From Zingiber officinale (lineage: Eukaryota > Streptophyta > Magnoliopsida > Zingiberales > Zingiberaceae), in contig NC_055992.1 in NCBI RefSeq assembly GCF_018446385.1, positions 98,784,947-98,848,946 of the forward strand: DNA of 64,000 nt. Reading direction: 5' to 3'. Positions 12,487 through 23,945 of this stretch are shown in pieces (within the stretch, counting starts at the first letter, position 1; each line of letters opens with the position of its first letter). Made by a program: the position numbers and the translations under genes. The notes below the pieces were generated by a model. It made no database searches, was not told where the DNA came from, and saw only the letters and a list, made by a program, of their open reading frames with translations.

Positions 12487-13333
12487 TGATCCGGTGGTAA
12501 GAGCCCGGGACCCCCTAACGAGGGGTCAACGCCACGTGGAGGTCAAATGGCCAAGCAGCTCGCTGGAGAAGGGTGAGCCGATCGGACTTGGAAGAAATGG
12601 ATAAGACCGATCGGCCGACCAAGGGACATTCGGTAGTAAAAGGCGCCCTGACCGGGTCGGGGTTCCGACGCTCTGTCGAAACAGTAGTTAAGAGCCGAGC
12701 GGAAGAACCAGGGAAAAATGACACTGCTAACAGTCTCTACATAGCGCCTACTGGAAATTTCTCCAGCACACCAATGTCAACGGCGGGCCGGACGCGAGGT
12801 GAGTGCCGTCCGGCCAGCGCGTAAAAGGAGGAAGGGCCGGCCGGACGGATTCCCTGTCCAGCCGGTCGGACGCCCCGGATTATGGGCAGTAAAGAGGGGG
12901 GAACATCTTCTGACAGCCGTCGAATCATATGGCTAGGCCATACTCCTAGTCTGACAACGGGGTATCCTATTGTCCCATCGAAGGCGCAAGGGGACTGTCG
13001 CAGTATGACGTCAGGTAAGCTCTCTGACAGGTACACACCGAGGCATGGGCTGCGGACACGCACGTGCCTCGATAGGCGTGTAGGAGCTTTTTCATCGCCC
13101 TATATAAAGAGCCGTAGACTTCGCCGGAGGTACGCATTCTACAAGCTGGGGAGCTCCTTTTTCCACCACTTACCTGACTTGAACGTCGGAGGGTCGCCGC
13201 CGGGAACCCCTGCCCGACCCGACTTCTGTGCAGGTTCGTCGGAGATTCATGCGGCCAGACGGAGACCTACATCATCAACTAGGAGCGCGCCACGTGCCCA
13301 GCGTCCTCTGGTTCGGTGATTCGGACAGGATCA
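12487..13333 (+). repeat. Gypsy-1 5' LTR
   Basis: It starts TGATCCGGTGGTAAGAGC and ends GGACAGGATCA. A TATA box, TATATAAAG, lies at 13101-13109. Open frames inside (12573-12824, 12882-13319) recur as paralogous frames in the other LTR and are LTR sequence, not genes. Confidence 0.92.
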
Positions 13334-13336
13334 ATT

Positions 13337-13354
13337 TGGCGCCGTCTGTGGGAA
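13337..13354 (+). other. Gypsy-1 primer-binding site
   Basis: TGGCGCCGTCTGTGGGA lies four bases after the LTR end. The same text on the minus strand adjoins the inner end of the Gypsy-2 5' LTR (38311-38328). The priming tRNA is not assigned here. Confidence 0.75.
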
Positions 13355-13378
13355 CGCTCCTGCATTCGAACGGGAACA

Positions 13379-14836
13379 ATGGACGAGGCTGGACGACAAC
13401 ACATGGTGACGCTTTCGAACGAGGAACTCGACGTTCTGATCGAGATGAGGGCCGCCAAGCTCGTGGACCAAAAACAGAAAGCCACAGCCGAGCGACCGGA
13501 GCAACAAGCAACATCAGCGTCTGGTGGCCGAGCGGAAGCACCACCAGCGACAGTACCATTCCATCGGGCTCTCTTCCACACTCCTGAAGCTGTAGCAATT
13601 AATCGAGAGCGGGGATCATCTTCGGATGAAATACCAAGACGAGACAACAGAAAAGGGAAAGCCCCCCGAGCGGACGCCTCTTCTGAGCGGATCAATCGCC
13701 AATTTTCGGAGGCCATTCTACAAGATCCTCTGCCCAAGCACTACGTGCCTCCGACGATCGGCGAGTACAATGGGACAACCGACCCGGATGATCATCTGGG
13801 TAAGTTCGATAACATAGCCACTCTCCATCAATACACGGATGGAGTAAAGTGCCGAGTTTTTCTTACCACACTCTCGGGATCGGCTCAACGGTGGTTCCGG
13901 AGGCTGCCGGACGGATCCATCACGAGCTTCAAAGATTTCCGAACGGCCTTCCTCCACCATTTTGCGAGCAGTCGACGCTACCAGAAAACGAGCGTGAGCC
14001 TGTTCGCCATCAAACAAGAAGCTCGTGAATCGCTTCGAGCTTACATCCAGCGGTTCAACCAAGTGGCGATGGACATTCCAACGGCCACCTCAGAAACCAT
14101 GATGAATGCCTTCACACAAGGCCTGGTGGATGGGGATTTCTTCCGATCGCTCATCCGAAAGCCGCCCCGAGACTATGATCACATGTTACACCGGGCGAAC
14201 GAATACATCAACGTGGAAGAGGCACAAGCGGCTAGGAAAAAAGAAACTCCAACCGAGCGGGCTCCTCTTGCCGAGCGGAAGCAACACGTCACTCATCAGC
14301 CGCCCAGAGGACCAAGGGCCGAAGCAAACCGATCCCCCCATGCCAGGTCCCACGTGCAGGAGGTAGCCGCCGCCCGGCCCAAGCTAAAAAAGAAATGGAC
14401 CCCGATGTTCTGCTCCTTCCACCGGACGGATACGCACAACACAAGGGATTGTCGAAGTCTTCCCTTTGTGTCTCATCCCGTACCCCGGAATGTCGAACGA
14501 CGGTCTCCCTCAGTCGACAGGCGACAGAGAATTCAAGCAGCCGATCGGACGCGAGCTAATAGGCGACAGCAACGAACTCCCGATCGGCACCGTTCCCCAA
14601 GGCAGGAGAATCGCCGAGCGTCTAGAGAACGGTCTCGACCGTCCGCTCGGGAAGAGGAAAACAAAAGCAATACCTCCCGAGGCGAAATCAACGTTATTGC
14701 TGGCGGGCCGACTGGAGGAGACTCCAACAGAGCAAGAAAGGCGAACGTCCGGCAGCTCCAAATCCATGCCGTTGGCTGCAGCCAAGAACGGGCGAACGGA
14801 CCGAAAATCGTTCGGGCCAGGGACTGGAAGGAGTGA
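13379..14836 (+). CDS. Gypsy-1 gag (capsid/nucleocapsid)
   Basis: The frame opens at ATG 13379 (MDEAGRQ), 46 bases after the LTR, and runs 485 codons. A retrotransposon Gag domain spans about residues 130-290 (DPDDHLGKF, RWFRRLPDG, FAIKQ, YIQRFNQVAMD, FTQGLVDGDFF). An Arg-rich tail carries a CxxxH...HxxxxC zinc motif (CSFHRTDTHNTRDC). It ends at 14836 by frameshift, because protease homology continues in another frame. It shares long stretches with the Gypsy-2 gag. As a capsid protein it would package the element RNA. Gag itself looks intact. Confidence 0.88.
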   Translation: MDEAGRQHMVTLSNEELDVLIEMRAAKLVDQKQKATAERPEQQATSASGGRAEAPPATVPFHRALFHTPEAVAINRERGSSSDEIPRRDNRKGKAPRADASSERINRQFSEAILQDPLPKHYVPPTIGEYNGTTDPDDHLGKFDNIATLHQYTDGVKCRVFLTTLSGSAQRWFRRLPDGSITSFKDFRTAFLHHFASSRRYQKTSVSLFAIKQEARESLRAYIQRFNQVAMDIPTATSETMMNAFTQGLVDGDFFRSLIRKPPRDYDHMLHRANEYINVEEAQAARKKETPTERAPLAERKQHVTHQPPRGPRAEANRSPHARSHVQEVAAARPKLKKKWTPMFCSFHRTDTHNTRDCRSLPFVSHPVPRNVERRSPSVDRRQRIQAADRTRANRRQQRTPDRHRSPRQENRRASRERSRPSAREEENKSNTSRGEINVIAGGPTGGDSNRARKANVRQLQIHAVGCSQERANGPKIVRARDWKE

Positions 14837-17800
14837 AGTACCCACGACGATGCTCGCTCATCAAAGCGGTAATAGCCAATTACACACCATCACCGTATTT
14901 GTTGACACAGGAGCTCATCAACATCTTATTCAAGAAGGCGTTCGATCGAAATTGATCGAGAGTCATACCCATGACAACTCCGCCTACGGGTTTACGCAAC
15001 TAAGTTCAGGCTTGACAGATCCTACCGGCTACCTCTGGGAGAAGAGCCAGAGGACAAGGACAACAAACTTTGTGGTGGTCGACTCTCCCTCGCCCCACAA
15101 CGTTATTCGGGACGCCCAGCCAAATAATCCGAGCTATCGCTCTCAACCTTTCATCAAGATCAAGTTCCCAGTGGAGGACAAAGTGAGAAGTACGAGGAGA
15201 TCGGTTAGCGGCTCGGCGATGCTATGCTACATCGAGATGGTCCGAGCAGTATCCAATTCGGAAGGCGCCCGGATCGAGGTAAACGCCATCACCGAAAAGC
15301 CACCCTCTTTAATTTATGAAGAAAGAGGAAGTGCAGATTCACCCATCCGATCGGAGGCCACAACCTTTATTGCGTCCGATCTGGAGGAGAAGCAGAAAGA
15401 AGAGATGATCCAATGCCTCCAAAGAAATCATGATGTCTTCGCCTGGTCGACACATGAGCTGCCCGAATTTCGCCGAGCATAGCGCAGAAGACAAGTTACA
15501 TGTCCGACCGGACGCCTGATTAAAGAAGAGAAAAGAGATTTCAAACGAAAGCGTAACGTCATCATCCCAAGGAGGTGGAGAAGCTTCGAAGCCGCCATAT
15601 ACTGGAGGTTCAGTCCCGAGCTGGTCGAACGTAGTATTAGTCTCCAAACCGCAACAAATGGAGTGCATAGATTTTCGGGATCTCAACAAAGCTTGCCGAA
15701 AGATTTTTATCCTCTACCCGGATAGACCACTGGTGGACTCTACACCACCGCGAATTAATCAGATGCTCGACGCCTACTGGCTATCACCAAGCCGTCCGTG
15801 AAGATCAAGAAAAGGTCAGCCGTGATGGCCGATGGCACTTATTGCTATAATGTGATGCCGTTCGGATTGAAGAATGGGAGCCACCTATCAGCTTAATGAA
15901 TAAAGTATTCAGAGAGCAGATGGCGGAACCTAGAAGTTTATGTGACGACATTCTCATCAACCGTCCGAGCAAGCAGATCTCTTCAAAGACTTGGAGGAAG
16001 CCTTCCCGCCGCACAAATATGGAGTCAAGCTAAATCCCGAAGTGCCTGCTCGAGCAAAAGGGGCTCTTGGGGTACATAGTGACCGAGCGGAATCGAAAAT
16101 CCCAGCAAGGTGAAAGCCCTACAAGACATGCCGCCCCAAAGATATAAGGAAGTGCAGCGTTTGACCGGTCGGATAATCGCTTATCCAGATTCATCTCCAA
16201 AACCGCCGACGAGCTTTCCTTTTTCAAGATCTTGCAAAGCTACAAAATTTTATCGACGAAGAATGCGACCAAGCTGCTCAAAATTAAGGCATATCTAAAT
16301 TCGCTCCCTAGATAGCTAAGCCGACTATTGGTGAGACACTTTGTATTTATCTATCCTCGACCGAGCAATCGGCTCGGCACTGGTGAGGGCGAGCGGAGAA
16401 GAGCCTGTGTATTTCCTTAGTCACATTTTAAAGGATGCCGAATCTCGCTACACTGGGCTCGAAAAGCTAGCTTTTGCTCTGGTCCTCGCCGCTCGGCGCC
16501 TTCGTCCATATTTCCTGGCGCATACCATTATTGTCAAAACCAATAGCCCGCTCGGACGTGTTCTACTAAATCCAGAGGCATCAGGACGGCTCATCAAATG
16601 GACGACAGAGCTAAGTGAATTTGACATTCAATACCAGCCCCACTCGGCGCAATCCTTGGCCGATTTTGTGACCGAGGTGCAAAGGCCGAGCCGGAAGCTA
16701 TGTGGAGAATATATGTGATGGGTCGTCCACCTGGCTCAACGGAATTGGAATATTGCTGCTCTCCCACAAGAAGAAAAGATGCACCTATCCGTCCTGCTGG
16801 ATTATAAAGCTACCAACAATGAGGCGGAGTATGAGGCCCTCATAGTCGGCTTGTGTCGTCGCCCAGATGGGAGCCCGGGGTAACACTCCACTCGGACTGC
16901 AGTTGGTCGCCAAGAGCTCTCTAGTACCTTCGAATCATAGTGCTCGCTCAAGCTCACCTGAAGCCTTCAAAGTCAAAGCCGATTTTAGAAGTTATTGTCC
17001 GTAAGATACCCGAGCGTAAAATCAAGCACCGATGAGTTAGCCAAACTCACGAGTTCAATAACGACATTCAGAATCAATTGAAAAATGAGTGGCAGCACGT
17101 CGACCGGATGGAAGACCTCACATTTCCAAGCGATGGCGGACGCCTATCATAGAGTTCCTCCGCGCCACACCATCCAATGAGTATGAAGCACATCTGCTAA
17201 GGAGGAGAGCCGGTCGGTTTCTCTACAAAAAGGCTTTCTCTCGCCCGTTGTTGAAATGCGTGAGCTCGGAGGACTCGCTTACATTCTACAAGAAGTACAT
17301 CAAGGATCGTATGGAGGGCATCTGGCGGACGATCGTCCAAGAAGATCCTCCCGGCCGGTACTTTTGGCCGACTTTACAAGCATGCCGCTCGACTGGTCAA
17401 CGCGTGCCTTTCATGTCAAGTACCATAACTTCAACCACCGACCGCAGAGGAAATGAAGGCATCTATGCCTCGTGTCCGTCCTCGACTGGGGAATGGATAT
17501 CGCGGTCCATTTCCTATGGCGACCGGACAATGGAAATTTCTACTAGTGGCGGTAGATTATTTTTCCAAGTGGGTGGAGGCCGAACCGCTAGCCGGATCAC
17601 CGAACAAATGGTCAAAAGTTCATATGGCAACACATCATTTGTCGGTTCGGCATCCTCACGACCGATTTCGACAACCCGACGCACCATGTGGAAGGTGCCG
17701 GAGGATTGCAAGAGCTACCAGATCGAGCAACACTTCACGTCCGTGGCTTATCCCCAAAGCAACGGTCAAGCCGAAGTAGCCAATCGGGAAATTCTTCGTA

Positions 17801-18295
17801 TTCTGCGCGCTCGGCTCGACCATTTGGGAGGAAGTTGGCCGGATGAAGTGCCGGGCGTCTTATGGGCCATCCGAACGACTCAGAAGGAAGGGACGGGCGT
17901 CACACCGTTCCATTTGGTCTATGGCGGCGAGGCGGTCATTCAGGTTGAAGTCGGTGTTGAGTCCGTCCGGAGGATGAGCTATGATGATGATGGCAACGCC
18001 GAACGGAGGAATATGGAGCTGGATTTGATCGACGAGGAGCGAGCCAAGGCGTCCGTTCGGCTGATGGCGTACCGGCAGCGGATGAAGCAAAACTACAACC
18101 GCCAGAATCCCGCTCATTCCGTGTCGTGATCTCGCCGAAGAAAGTCGTCGGCCTATGACGCTCGGCAAATTGAGGCACCGGGCCCCTTCAAAGTTATGAA
18201 AAGCTCCACTCGAGCGCATATTATTTGGAGGATGGCAGCTAGATCAACCGTGGAGTGCAAATCATCTCCAGTCTTATCGAGCTGGATGAAAGGTG
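14837..18295 (+). pseudogene. Gypsy-1 pro-pol remnant
   Basis: A protease domain with the DTG motif (VFVDTGAHQ) is at about 14900, in a frame open from 14466 to 15482. RT between about 15640 and 16300 is broken by many small deletions, and its active-site YVDD cannot be read intact. RNase H is clear at 16341-16718 (EEPVYFLSHILKD, RRLRPYF). A second RNase H at 16715-17060 is badly decayed. Integrase pieces run 17089-18129, including EQHFTSVAYPQSNGQAE and GVTPFHLVYGGEAV. The C-terminal end is near 18290. Compared with Gypsy-2, losses of one to four bases are the main damage. Confidence 0.85.
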
Positions 18296-18489
18296 CACGA
18301 ATGTAATTCATTTTTGTGTATATGCTAGTCGCCTATGTACTTGTAATGCAGAAGCAAAAGATGAAAACACATTGAGCATTCTCCTCTGAACGACTTACCG
18401 TTCAGCCGGGGCATATGGATTATTGAGCCAAGCCGCACGCCAATAACGAAGACCCTCGCCCAGGCGATATAATCGCTAGTTAGCCGAGG

Positions 18490-19353
18490 CGCCGAGCTCC
18501 GACGTTAAATATCGAGAGACGAGCCGCGTCTATAAACATCCGAGCGGAAGACCGCCGAGCTCCGACGTTAAATATCGAGAGACGAGCCCGTCTATAAACC
18601 GTCCGAGCGGAAGGCGTCGAGCTCCGACGTTAAATATCGAGAGACGAGCCGCGTCTATAAACGTCCGAGCGGAAGACCGCCGAGCTCCGACGTTAAATAT
18701 CGAGAGACGAGCCGGTGTCTATAAACGCCCGAGCGAAGACCATCGAGCCCGACGTTAAATATCGAGACGAGCCGGCGTCTATAAACGCTCGAGCGAAGAC
18801 CATCGAGCTCGACGAAATATCTAGAGACGAGCGGTATAAACGCCCGAAGCGGAAGGCCGCCGAGCTCGACGTTAAATATCGAGACGAGCCGGCGCTTATA
18901 AACGCCCGAAGGAAGGCCGCCGAGCTCCGACGTTAAATATCGAGACGAGCCGGCGTATAAACGCCCGAAGCGGAAGACCGCCGAGCTCCGGCGTTAAATA
19001 TCGAGACGAGCCGCGCTTATAAACGCCCGAAGGAAGACCGCCGAGCTCCGGACGTTAAATATCGAGACGAGCCGGCGTCTATAAACGTCCGAGCGGAAGA
19101 CCGTCGAGCTCCGACGTTAAATATCGAGAGACGAGCCGGCGTCTATAAACGTCCGAGCGGAAGGCTGTCGAGCTCCGACGTTAAATATCGAGAGACGAGC
19201 CGGCGTCTATAAACGTCCGAGCGGAAGACCGTCGAGCTCCGACGTTAAATATCTAGAGACGAGCCGACGTCTATAAACGTCCGAGCGGAAGACCGTCGAG
19301 CTCTGACGTTAAATATCGAGAGACAAGCCGGCGTCTATAAACGTCCGAGCGGA
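18490..19353 (+). repeat. Gypsy-1 tandem array, about 14 units of about 62 bp
   Basis: Each unit reads GCCGAGCTCCGACGTTAAAT, then ATCGAGAGACGAGC, then (G)GCGTCTATAAACG and CCGAGCGGAAG. Units carry TATAAA and a GACG...CGTC short palindrome. Units between about 18730 and 19080 lack one to three bases, always in G/C runs. A related repeat is present in Gypsy-2 at 33000-33155 with only two full units. Confidence 0.92.
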
Positions 19354-19760
19354 TAGCCAGTCACCTGATACAATCAACGATAGCCTGGTCATACGGCTGA
19401 GCGGCTCGCTTATCAAAAATGTACGGAAAACCCCTTTGGGGGTAAGGCACAAAGAAAAAGTTGGTCAGTGGAATTAAGATATTAGCATGTAAATGCCGAG
19501 CGGCTACGATCGAAAGCCTAACGGCTACGCGGTCGTATGATAGATGTCATTAAGACGATCGAACTGAGCCGTACAGAAGCGTGGTGCCGAGCGGAAAGGA
19601 TATAAAGAACACTTTGGCGTGACGAGGAAAAAATGCCTTGCTAAAACAGAAGTGAAAGGAGCACAAGGTCATCTATTACTCATTAGGTAAATCAAACAAG
19701 TCATTACAGAAATAAGTTGGGCCGAACGGCGGGAATACAAAAAGTTCATAAAAACGCTCC
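19354..19760. other. Gypsy-1 spacer between array and antisense gene
   Basis: About 400 bases of element DNA lie between the tandem array and the 3' end of the antisense gene. It has repeated CCGAGCGGCTA-like motifs and no frame worth noting. Confidence 0.5.
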
Positions 19761-21879
19761 TCACACATCAAAATCAAAAAGAGCGTCGGGGATGGAGTCC
19801 ATCACGCTCGCGAGGTCCTCGGGGGGGATGGTCAGCTCGGCAGGCAGGTGGCCTTTGGTCTTCAGATAGCCCACCGCCACCCTGATCGCCTCCTCGAAAG
19901 TGAGGGATATCTTGTCGGTAAACTTCTCTCCGAAGTCTTCCGAGCGGAGGAACGCCTTCCTCACTTCGTCAGAACGGGTCGACTCCCCCTCTTGATATTC
20001 TTTGAGTGCGGCGTGGGCAGCATCGCTGGTAGCTTGGAGATCCTTCAAGTCTCCATCAAACCTTTGGAGATCGGCCGAGCGGCTCTCCTTCTCGGTAGCC
20101 AGCAGAGCATCCAGATCCTTGATGCGTTGCTCCAGCCCTCGGATCTCCACCTTCATTCGGTCCATATCATCGATGGCCTGAAGCTTCCGGGTGGTCGCCG
20201 TCTTGATTTCTTTATCTCATTGCTTGATCATTGCCTCAAGCCGAACGACCTTGCTCGCCAGATCGGAAGCCCTTTTCCGTTCGGCTTCCAATATTTTCTT
20301 GGCCTTCTCCAGAGCGGCCGTCGACTGCTCGGTGCCCCCCGCAGCTTTTTATTTTTTCAACTCGTCCTCCAGTTCGGCCAATCGATCGCTGATGGCGATC
20401 TGCTCCACCCAGTTCTGCTAGCAAATGTGGACAGGTTAAAAACATAATTCAAATACGCAAACAAAGAAACAGAGCATACCCCGGTGGCTTGTTGTAGGTT
20501 GTTGTCGCCGAGCTGTCCGGGAGTCATCTTGGCTATTCGACGTCGAGCGTCCACCCAAGCTTGGGCAAGAGGGCCCGTCAAGGTAATCTACTTCTAAGGG
20601 ACCATTGGCCGATCAGCAGCAGCCATGTACGCCTCCGAAGGAAGGCACAGAACGGTTTTAATTAAATTCTGGCCGCTCGACTCGCTCTGAGAAGCAGCGG
20701 CCTTACCGGATGGCCCACCGGTGGACGAGGAAGGAAGCTCGCCCAAACGCCTGATACGGCGCAGGGTTCTTGAAGGGCTGGAAGGCGGCTCGTAGCCGGC
20801 CCTGAGAGCCATGTGGGTCCGGAGTACTCGAGGAAACCGTCCCGACAAGACCGGAGCATCCGCGCCCACCCTGACCGGGCTCATCAAGGAGTTGAGGCAG
20901 AGGCGATTCCGGTCGCCGACGCCCGAGTGACTAGCGGAACATCATCTCGCGGACGACCCTCTACCTCCGCCTGGTCGAGAGCTCATACGCCCGCCACCTC
21001 GTCGTGAGAGGCATGGCTAAGGCTCAGGACCTCCCGAGTCCCTCACTTGTTTCACGGTCGGATCACGGATCCAAGGCCCCGCCCGACCTCCTTGTTCTTC
21101 ACCGCCAATCTAAGCGGCCACCTTGAGCTGGTTGCCTTGCGCCACATGACTTCAGCCGCAGTAAAAAAAAAAAATCATAGAACAAAACAAACGGGAAGAT
21201 AAGGGTACTTACTCATGCTGCAGGCGATCGGCCGTGGTAGAAGACAAGCCGAATATGTGCATTACTCCGGAAGGAGCAACTTGTCTATGATAACATTGAC
21301 CAACCAGCCGCTCGGCCGCATGAAGGTAGGCCGCATCACCTCTACGCTGGCATAGCCGTTTGCCACTTGGTGCGAAAAGTTGTTGGCTCGGGAAAACGGA
21401 TATAGAAAAAATGCTCCTTCCAATGTTTGTTGGAGCTCGGCATCTTATTAAAGAAAACCTATCCTAGATTGAAAAATAAAAGTACCCCACTCGGCCTGCT
21501 TGGGATAGTAGAAGTAATGGAAAATTTTTGGGTCTAAGGGGATGCCGTTCAGTTTGAACAAAACTATCACTCCGCTCAGCAGCCTAATAGAGTTGGGAAC
21601 TACCTGGCCGAGAGGAATGCGAAAATAATTGCAAACTTCTAAGAAAAACTTGTGGGGTGGAAAACGCAGTCCGGCCAGAAATTGGTCTCGGAAGAAAAGA
21701 ACGGTGCCGGGCGACGGTTCATGAGGCCGATCGGCCGGTGTGGCTAACACTATTTGGTGGTCGGTCGGCAGGTCGTAAGTCCGAACGAGACGCAATGCGT
21801 CTTCCTCATCAAAGCGGCTCTCCATGGTCGTGTACCATAGACCCGGAGCGCCGTCGGTCGACTGCGAGGTGCTAGTCAT
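19761..21879 (-). pseudogene. Gypsy-1 antisense gene (PF04195-like N-terminus, coiled-coil C-terminus), decayed
   Basis: The gene starts at ATG 21879 on the strand opposite gag-pol. Its N-terminal part (21448-21879) carries LWYTTMESRFD, DQFLAGLRFPPHKFFLEVC, IPLGQVVPNSIRLL and YFYYPKQAEWGT. This is the conserved core of the domain named putative gypsy-type transposon (PF04195). A central Ser/Pro/Arg-rich part (20594-20890) and a C-terminal Glu/Lys/Leu coiled coil (20165-20400 and the 134-codon piece to 19761, ending DALFDFDV) follow. A splice acceptor precedes the NWVEQIA exon near 20425. Frameshifts near 21450 and stops in the coiled coil disable it. Gypsy-2 carries the same gene in better condition. 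The function is unknown. Confidence 0.75.
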
Positions 21880-22136
21880 GGGCGAAAGACGAGAATACGG
21901 GACCAAAAGGGAAGGTTCAAGCAAGGAATGGAGGAAAACCGACTGAAGAAAACAAGTAACAAAGAGCAGAAAACGTTGGGGAACAAGAAAGAGGGTCTTA
22001 CGAGCAAGAAAGATGATCGACGAGGGCCTGGGGTTTGCCGAAGAGTGGAAGGGCGAGGTCGCCGGAGAAAAAAAAACGAGCAGAGAAGCGTCGGAGGAGG
22101 ATGAAGCAACAAGGAGGCGGAAACGGAGTCGCGGGC

Positions 22137-22142
22137 TTTATA
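22137..22142 (-). promoter_or_regulatory. TATA box of the Gypsy-1 antisense gene
   Basis: TATAAA (within GCGATATAAAGCC) lies on the minus strand 258 bases upstream of the antisense ATG. The Gypsy-2 counterpart has TATAAAG about 285 bases upstream of its ATG. The conserved motif, spacing and orientation suggest a real internal promoter. Confidence 0.6.
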
Positions 22143-22503
22143 TCGCTGCCCAGGAGCAACCTCCACCGTCCGATCCAGGTCGTCGATAACGAGGTCATCA
22201 TCCAGCCGTCCATTTCAAACGGCGGCTGTCCCATCGGAAGGGACGCCACCGCCATACGCTGACAAACGCAGGATCGCCACGTGTCAGCGGGATACTGGCC
22301 GCATTTAATGAGCTCCCCTTACCGTGCGCAGTGCACGTGATGAATAGTAGGGGAGAGCATCGGACATGGGGTCCAAGAGACCACAAGGCACGGACCAGAT
22401 ACCGCCGAACGGACGAGCCTGGCCAAGCGGCCCAATACAATGATCGTGGTTCTGTCATATCAGCAGTCCAGTCAGTCGGACTTCGCCTCCTTCGACTAGA
22501 CTC

Positions 22504-22517
22504 GAAGGGAAGGCAAG
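22504..22517 (+). other. Gypsy-1 polypurine tract
   Basis: GAAGGGAAGGCAAG abuts the 3' LTR. Confidence 0.6.
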
Positions 22518-23341
22518 TGATCCGGTGGTAAGAGCCCGGGACCCCCTAACGAGGGGTCAACGCCACGTGGAGGTCAAATGGCTAAGCAGCCCGCCGGAGA
22601 AGGGTGAGCCGACCGGACTTGGAAGAAATGGATAAGACCGATCGGCCGACCAAGGGACATTCGGTAGTAAAAGGCGCCCTGACCGGGTCGGGGTTCCGAC
22701 GCTCTGTCGAAACAGTAGTTAAGAGCCGAGCGGAAGAACCAGGGAAAAATGACACTGCTAACAGTCTCTACATAGCGCCTACTAGAAATTTCTCCAGCAC
22801 ACAATGTCATCCGGCCGGACGCGAGGTGAGTGCCGTCCGCCACACAAAAGGAGGAAGGGCCACGGACGGACTCCCAAATCCTGACGCCTTGGACATGGGC
22901 GAAAGAGGGGAATATCTTCGACCGCCGAATCATATGGTTAGGCCATACTCCTAGTCCGACAACGGGTGTCCTGTTGTCCCATCAAGGCGCAAGGATCTGG
23001 CCGCAGATGTCGGCGTCAGTAAGCTCTCTGACAGTACACACCGAGGTACGAGTCATGCTGCGGACACGCACGCGCCTCGATAGGCGTGTAGGAGCTTTTT
23101 CATCGCCCTATATAAAGAGCCGTAGACTTCGCCGGAGGTACGCATTCTACAAGCTGGGGAGCTCCTTTTTCCACCACTTACTTGACTTGAGCGTCGGAGG
23201 GTCGCCGCCGGGAACCCCTGCCCGGCCCGACTTCTGTGTAGGTTCGCCGGAGATTCGTGCGGCCAGATGGAGACCTACACCATCAACTAGGAGCGCGCCA
23301 CGTGCCCAGCGTCCTCTGGTTCGGCGATTCGGACAGGATCA
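22518..23341 (+). repeat. Gypsy-1 3' LTR
   Basis: It starts TGATCCGGTGGTAAGAGC and ends GGACAGGATCA and aligns end to end with the 5' LTR. The first 280 bases and the last 250 are nearly identical. The middle (22800-23040) has several short losses in G/C-rich text, which explains the 23-bp length difference. Confidence 0.92.
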
Positions 23342-23945
23342 CCTAGCTTTTTGTATAAACATTTATAAGAATCACATTGGTCAAATGTCTACATTTATAT
23401 GCTAAGTGTAGTTGTTCAATTAATTTATATTGTAGATAACATGGTGTGTGGTGTCACACACAGAAGATCATGTTATCGATTCCTTATAAATTATAAACAG
23501 TAGCTCATGACTAAGATGGAAAGGAACAAATCATTGGAATAATCGTAGTGTAATTAGGTATTAGTTTATCTTGACTAATAAATTACACTAGTACACTCTG
23601 AGTGTATTGAGCAGGACCATTTAAGGTAAGTTCTTTTTATACTGACTTAATAAAAGAACAAAACCTTAATTATTATGGATGTGTGTGCTCTTAATCCTAA
23701 TATAATAACAAACATATATATTTAGTATTTATTTCTTTGACTTATCAAAGGGTGAGATTTAGCTCGATAAATCAAAAGACCCGATAAGTTGGGAAGTGAT
23801 ATTATTTATAGTATGTGTTGTTGATTATAGAAGGAAACTGTGTCCTAGTAATCTAAGTTGATAATGTACCCAAGAGGAACTCATAAAGATTGTCATGCTA
23901 AATCTTGCAGGTGGATTTAGTCCGACATGATGATAAGGTTGAGTG
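23342..23945 (+). repeat. Copia-1 3' LTR, second piece, truncated
   Basis: CCTAGCTTTTTGTATAAAC resumes the Copia-1 LTR immediately after Gypsy-1 and follows it to GATGATAAGGTTGAGTG, matching the 5' LTR to about 5883. The remaining 1.97 kb of LTR is absent. The sequence passes directly into a foldback sub-block, so a deletion joined them. Confidence 0.9.

Larger units (their letters stand above)
12487..23341 (+). mobile_element. Gypsy-1: Tat-like Ty3/Gypsy retrotransposon nested in the Copia-1 3' LTR
   Basis: Two LTRs (847 and 824 bp) with extended inverted ends TGATCC...GGATCA bound a 10.9-kb element. It is flanked by CTTAG (12482-12486) and CCTAG (23342-23346). The undisturbed Copia-1 5' LTR reads CCTAG there, so the left copy has one later change. 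Order inside: primer-binding site, gag, pro-pol (decayed), a 62-bp tandem array, an antisense gene pointing back toward the array, polypurine tract, LTR. The layout is that of plant Tat-lineage elements. Confidence 0.9.
5256..23945 (+). mobile_element. Copia-1: degenerate Ty1/Copia retrotransposon, split by Gypsy-1 and truncated
   Basis: A 2.6-kb 5' LTR (TGTTAGAG...CCAACA) is followed by a TGGTATCAGAGC primer-binding site, a decayed pol in Copia order (protease, integrase, RT, RNase H), an AGTGGGAGA polypurine tract and a 3' LTR. Gypsy-1 splits the 3' LTR 26 bases in, and the LTR ends early at about 23945. Without Gypsy-1 the remnant is about 7.8 kb. No target-site duplication can be checked because the right end is lost. 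Confidence 0.85.

Noticed and set aside
12573..13319. Open frames that recur at 22604-23405 with nearly the same protein
   Set aside because: They lie wholly inside the two LTRs of Gypsy-1. The similarity is LTR identity, not a gene pair.
18490..19353. CRISPR-like array (regular repeats of about 62 bp)
   Set aside because: There are no unique spacers; whole units repeat. The setting is a plant retrotransposon.
19848..20447. A 199-codon plus-strand frame
   Set aside because: It is the reverse-strand shadow of the antisense coiled-coil gene of Gypsy-1. GC-rich coiled-coil codons often leave the opposite strand open.
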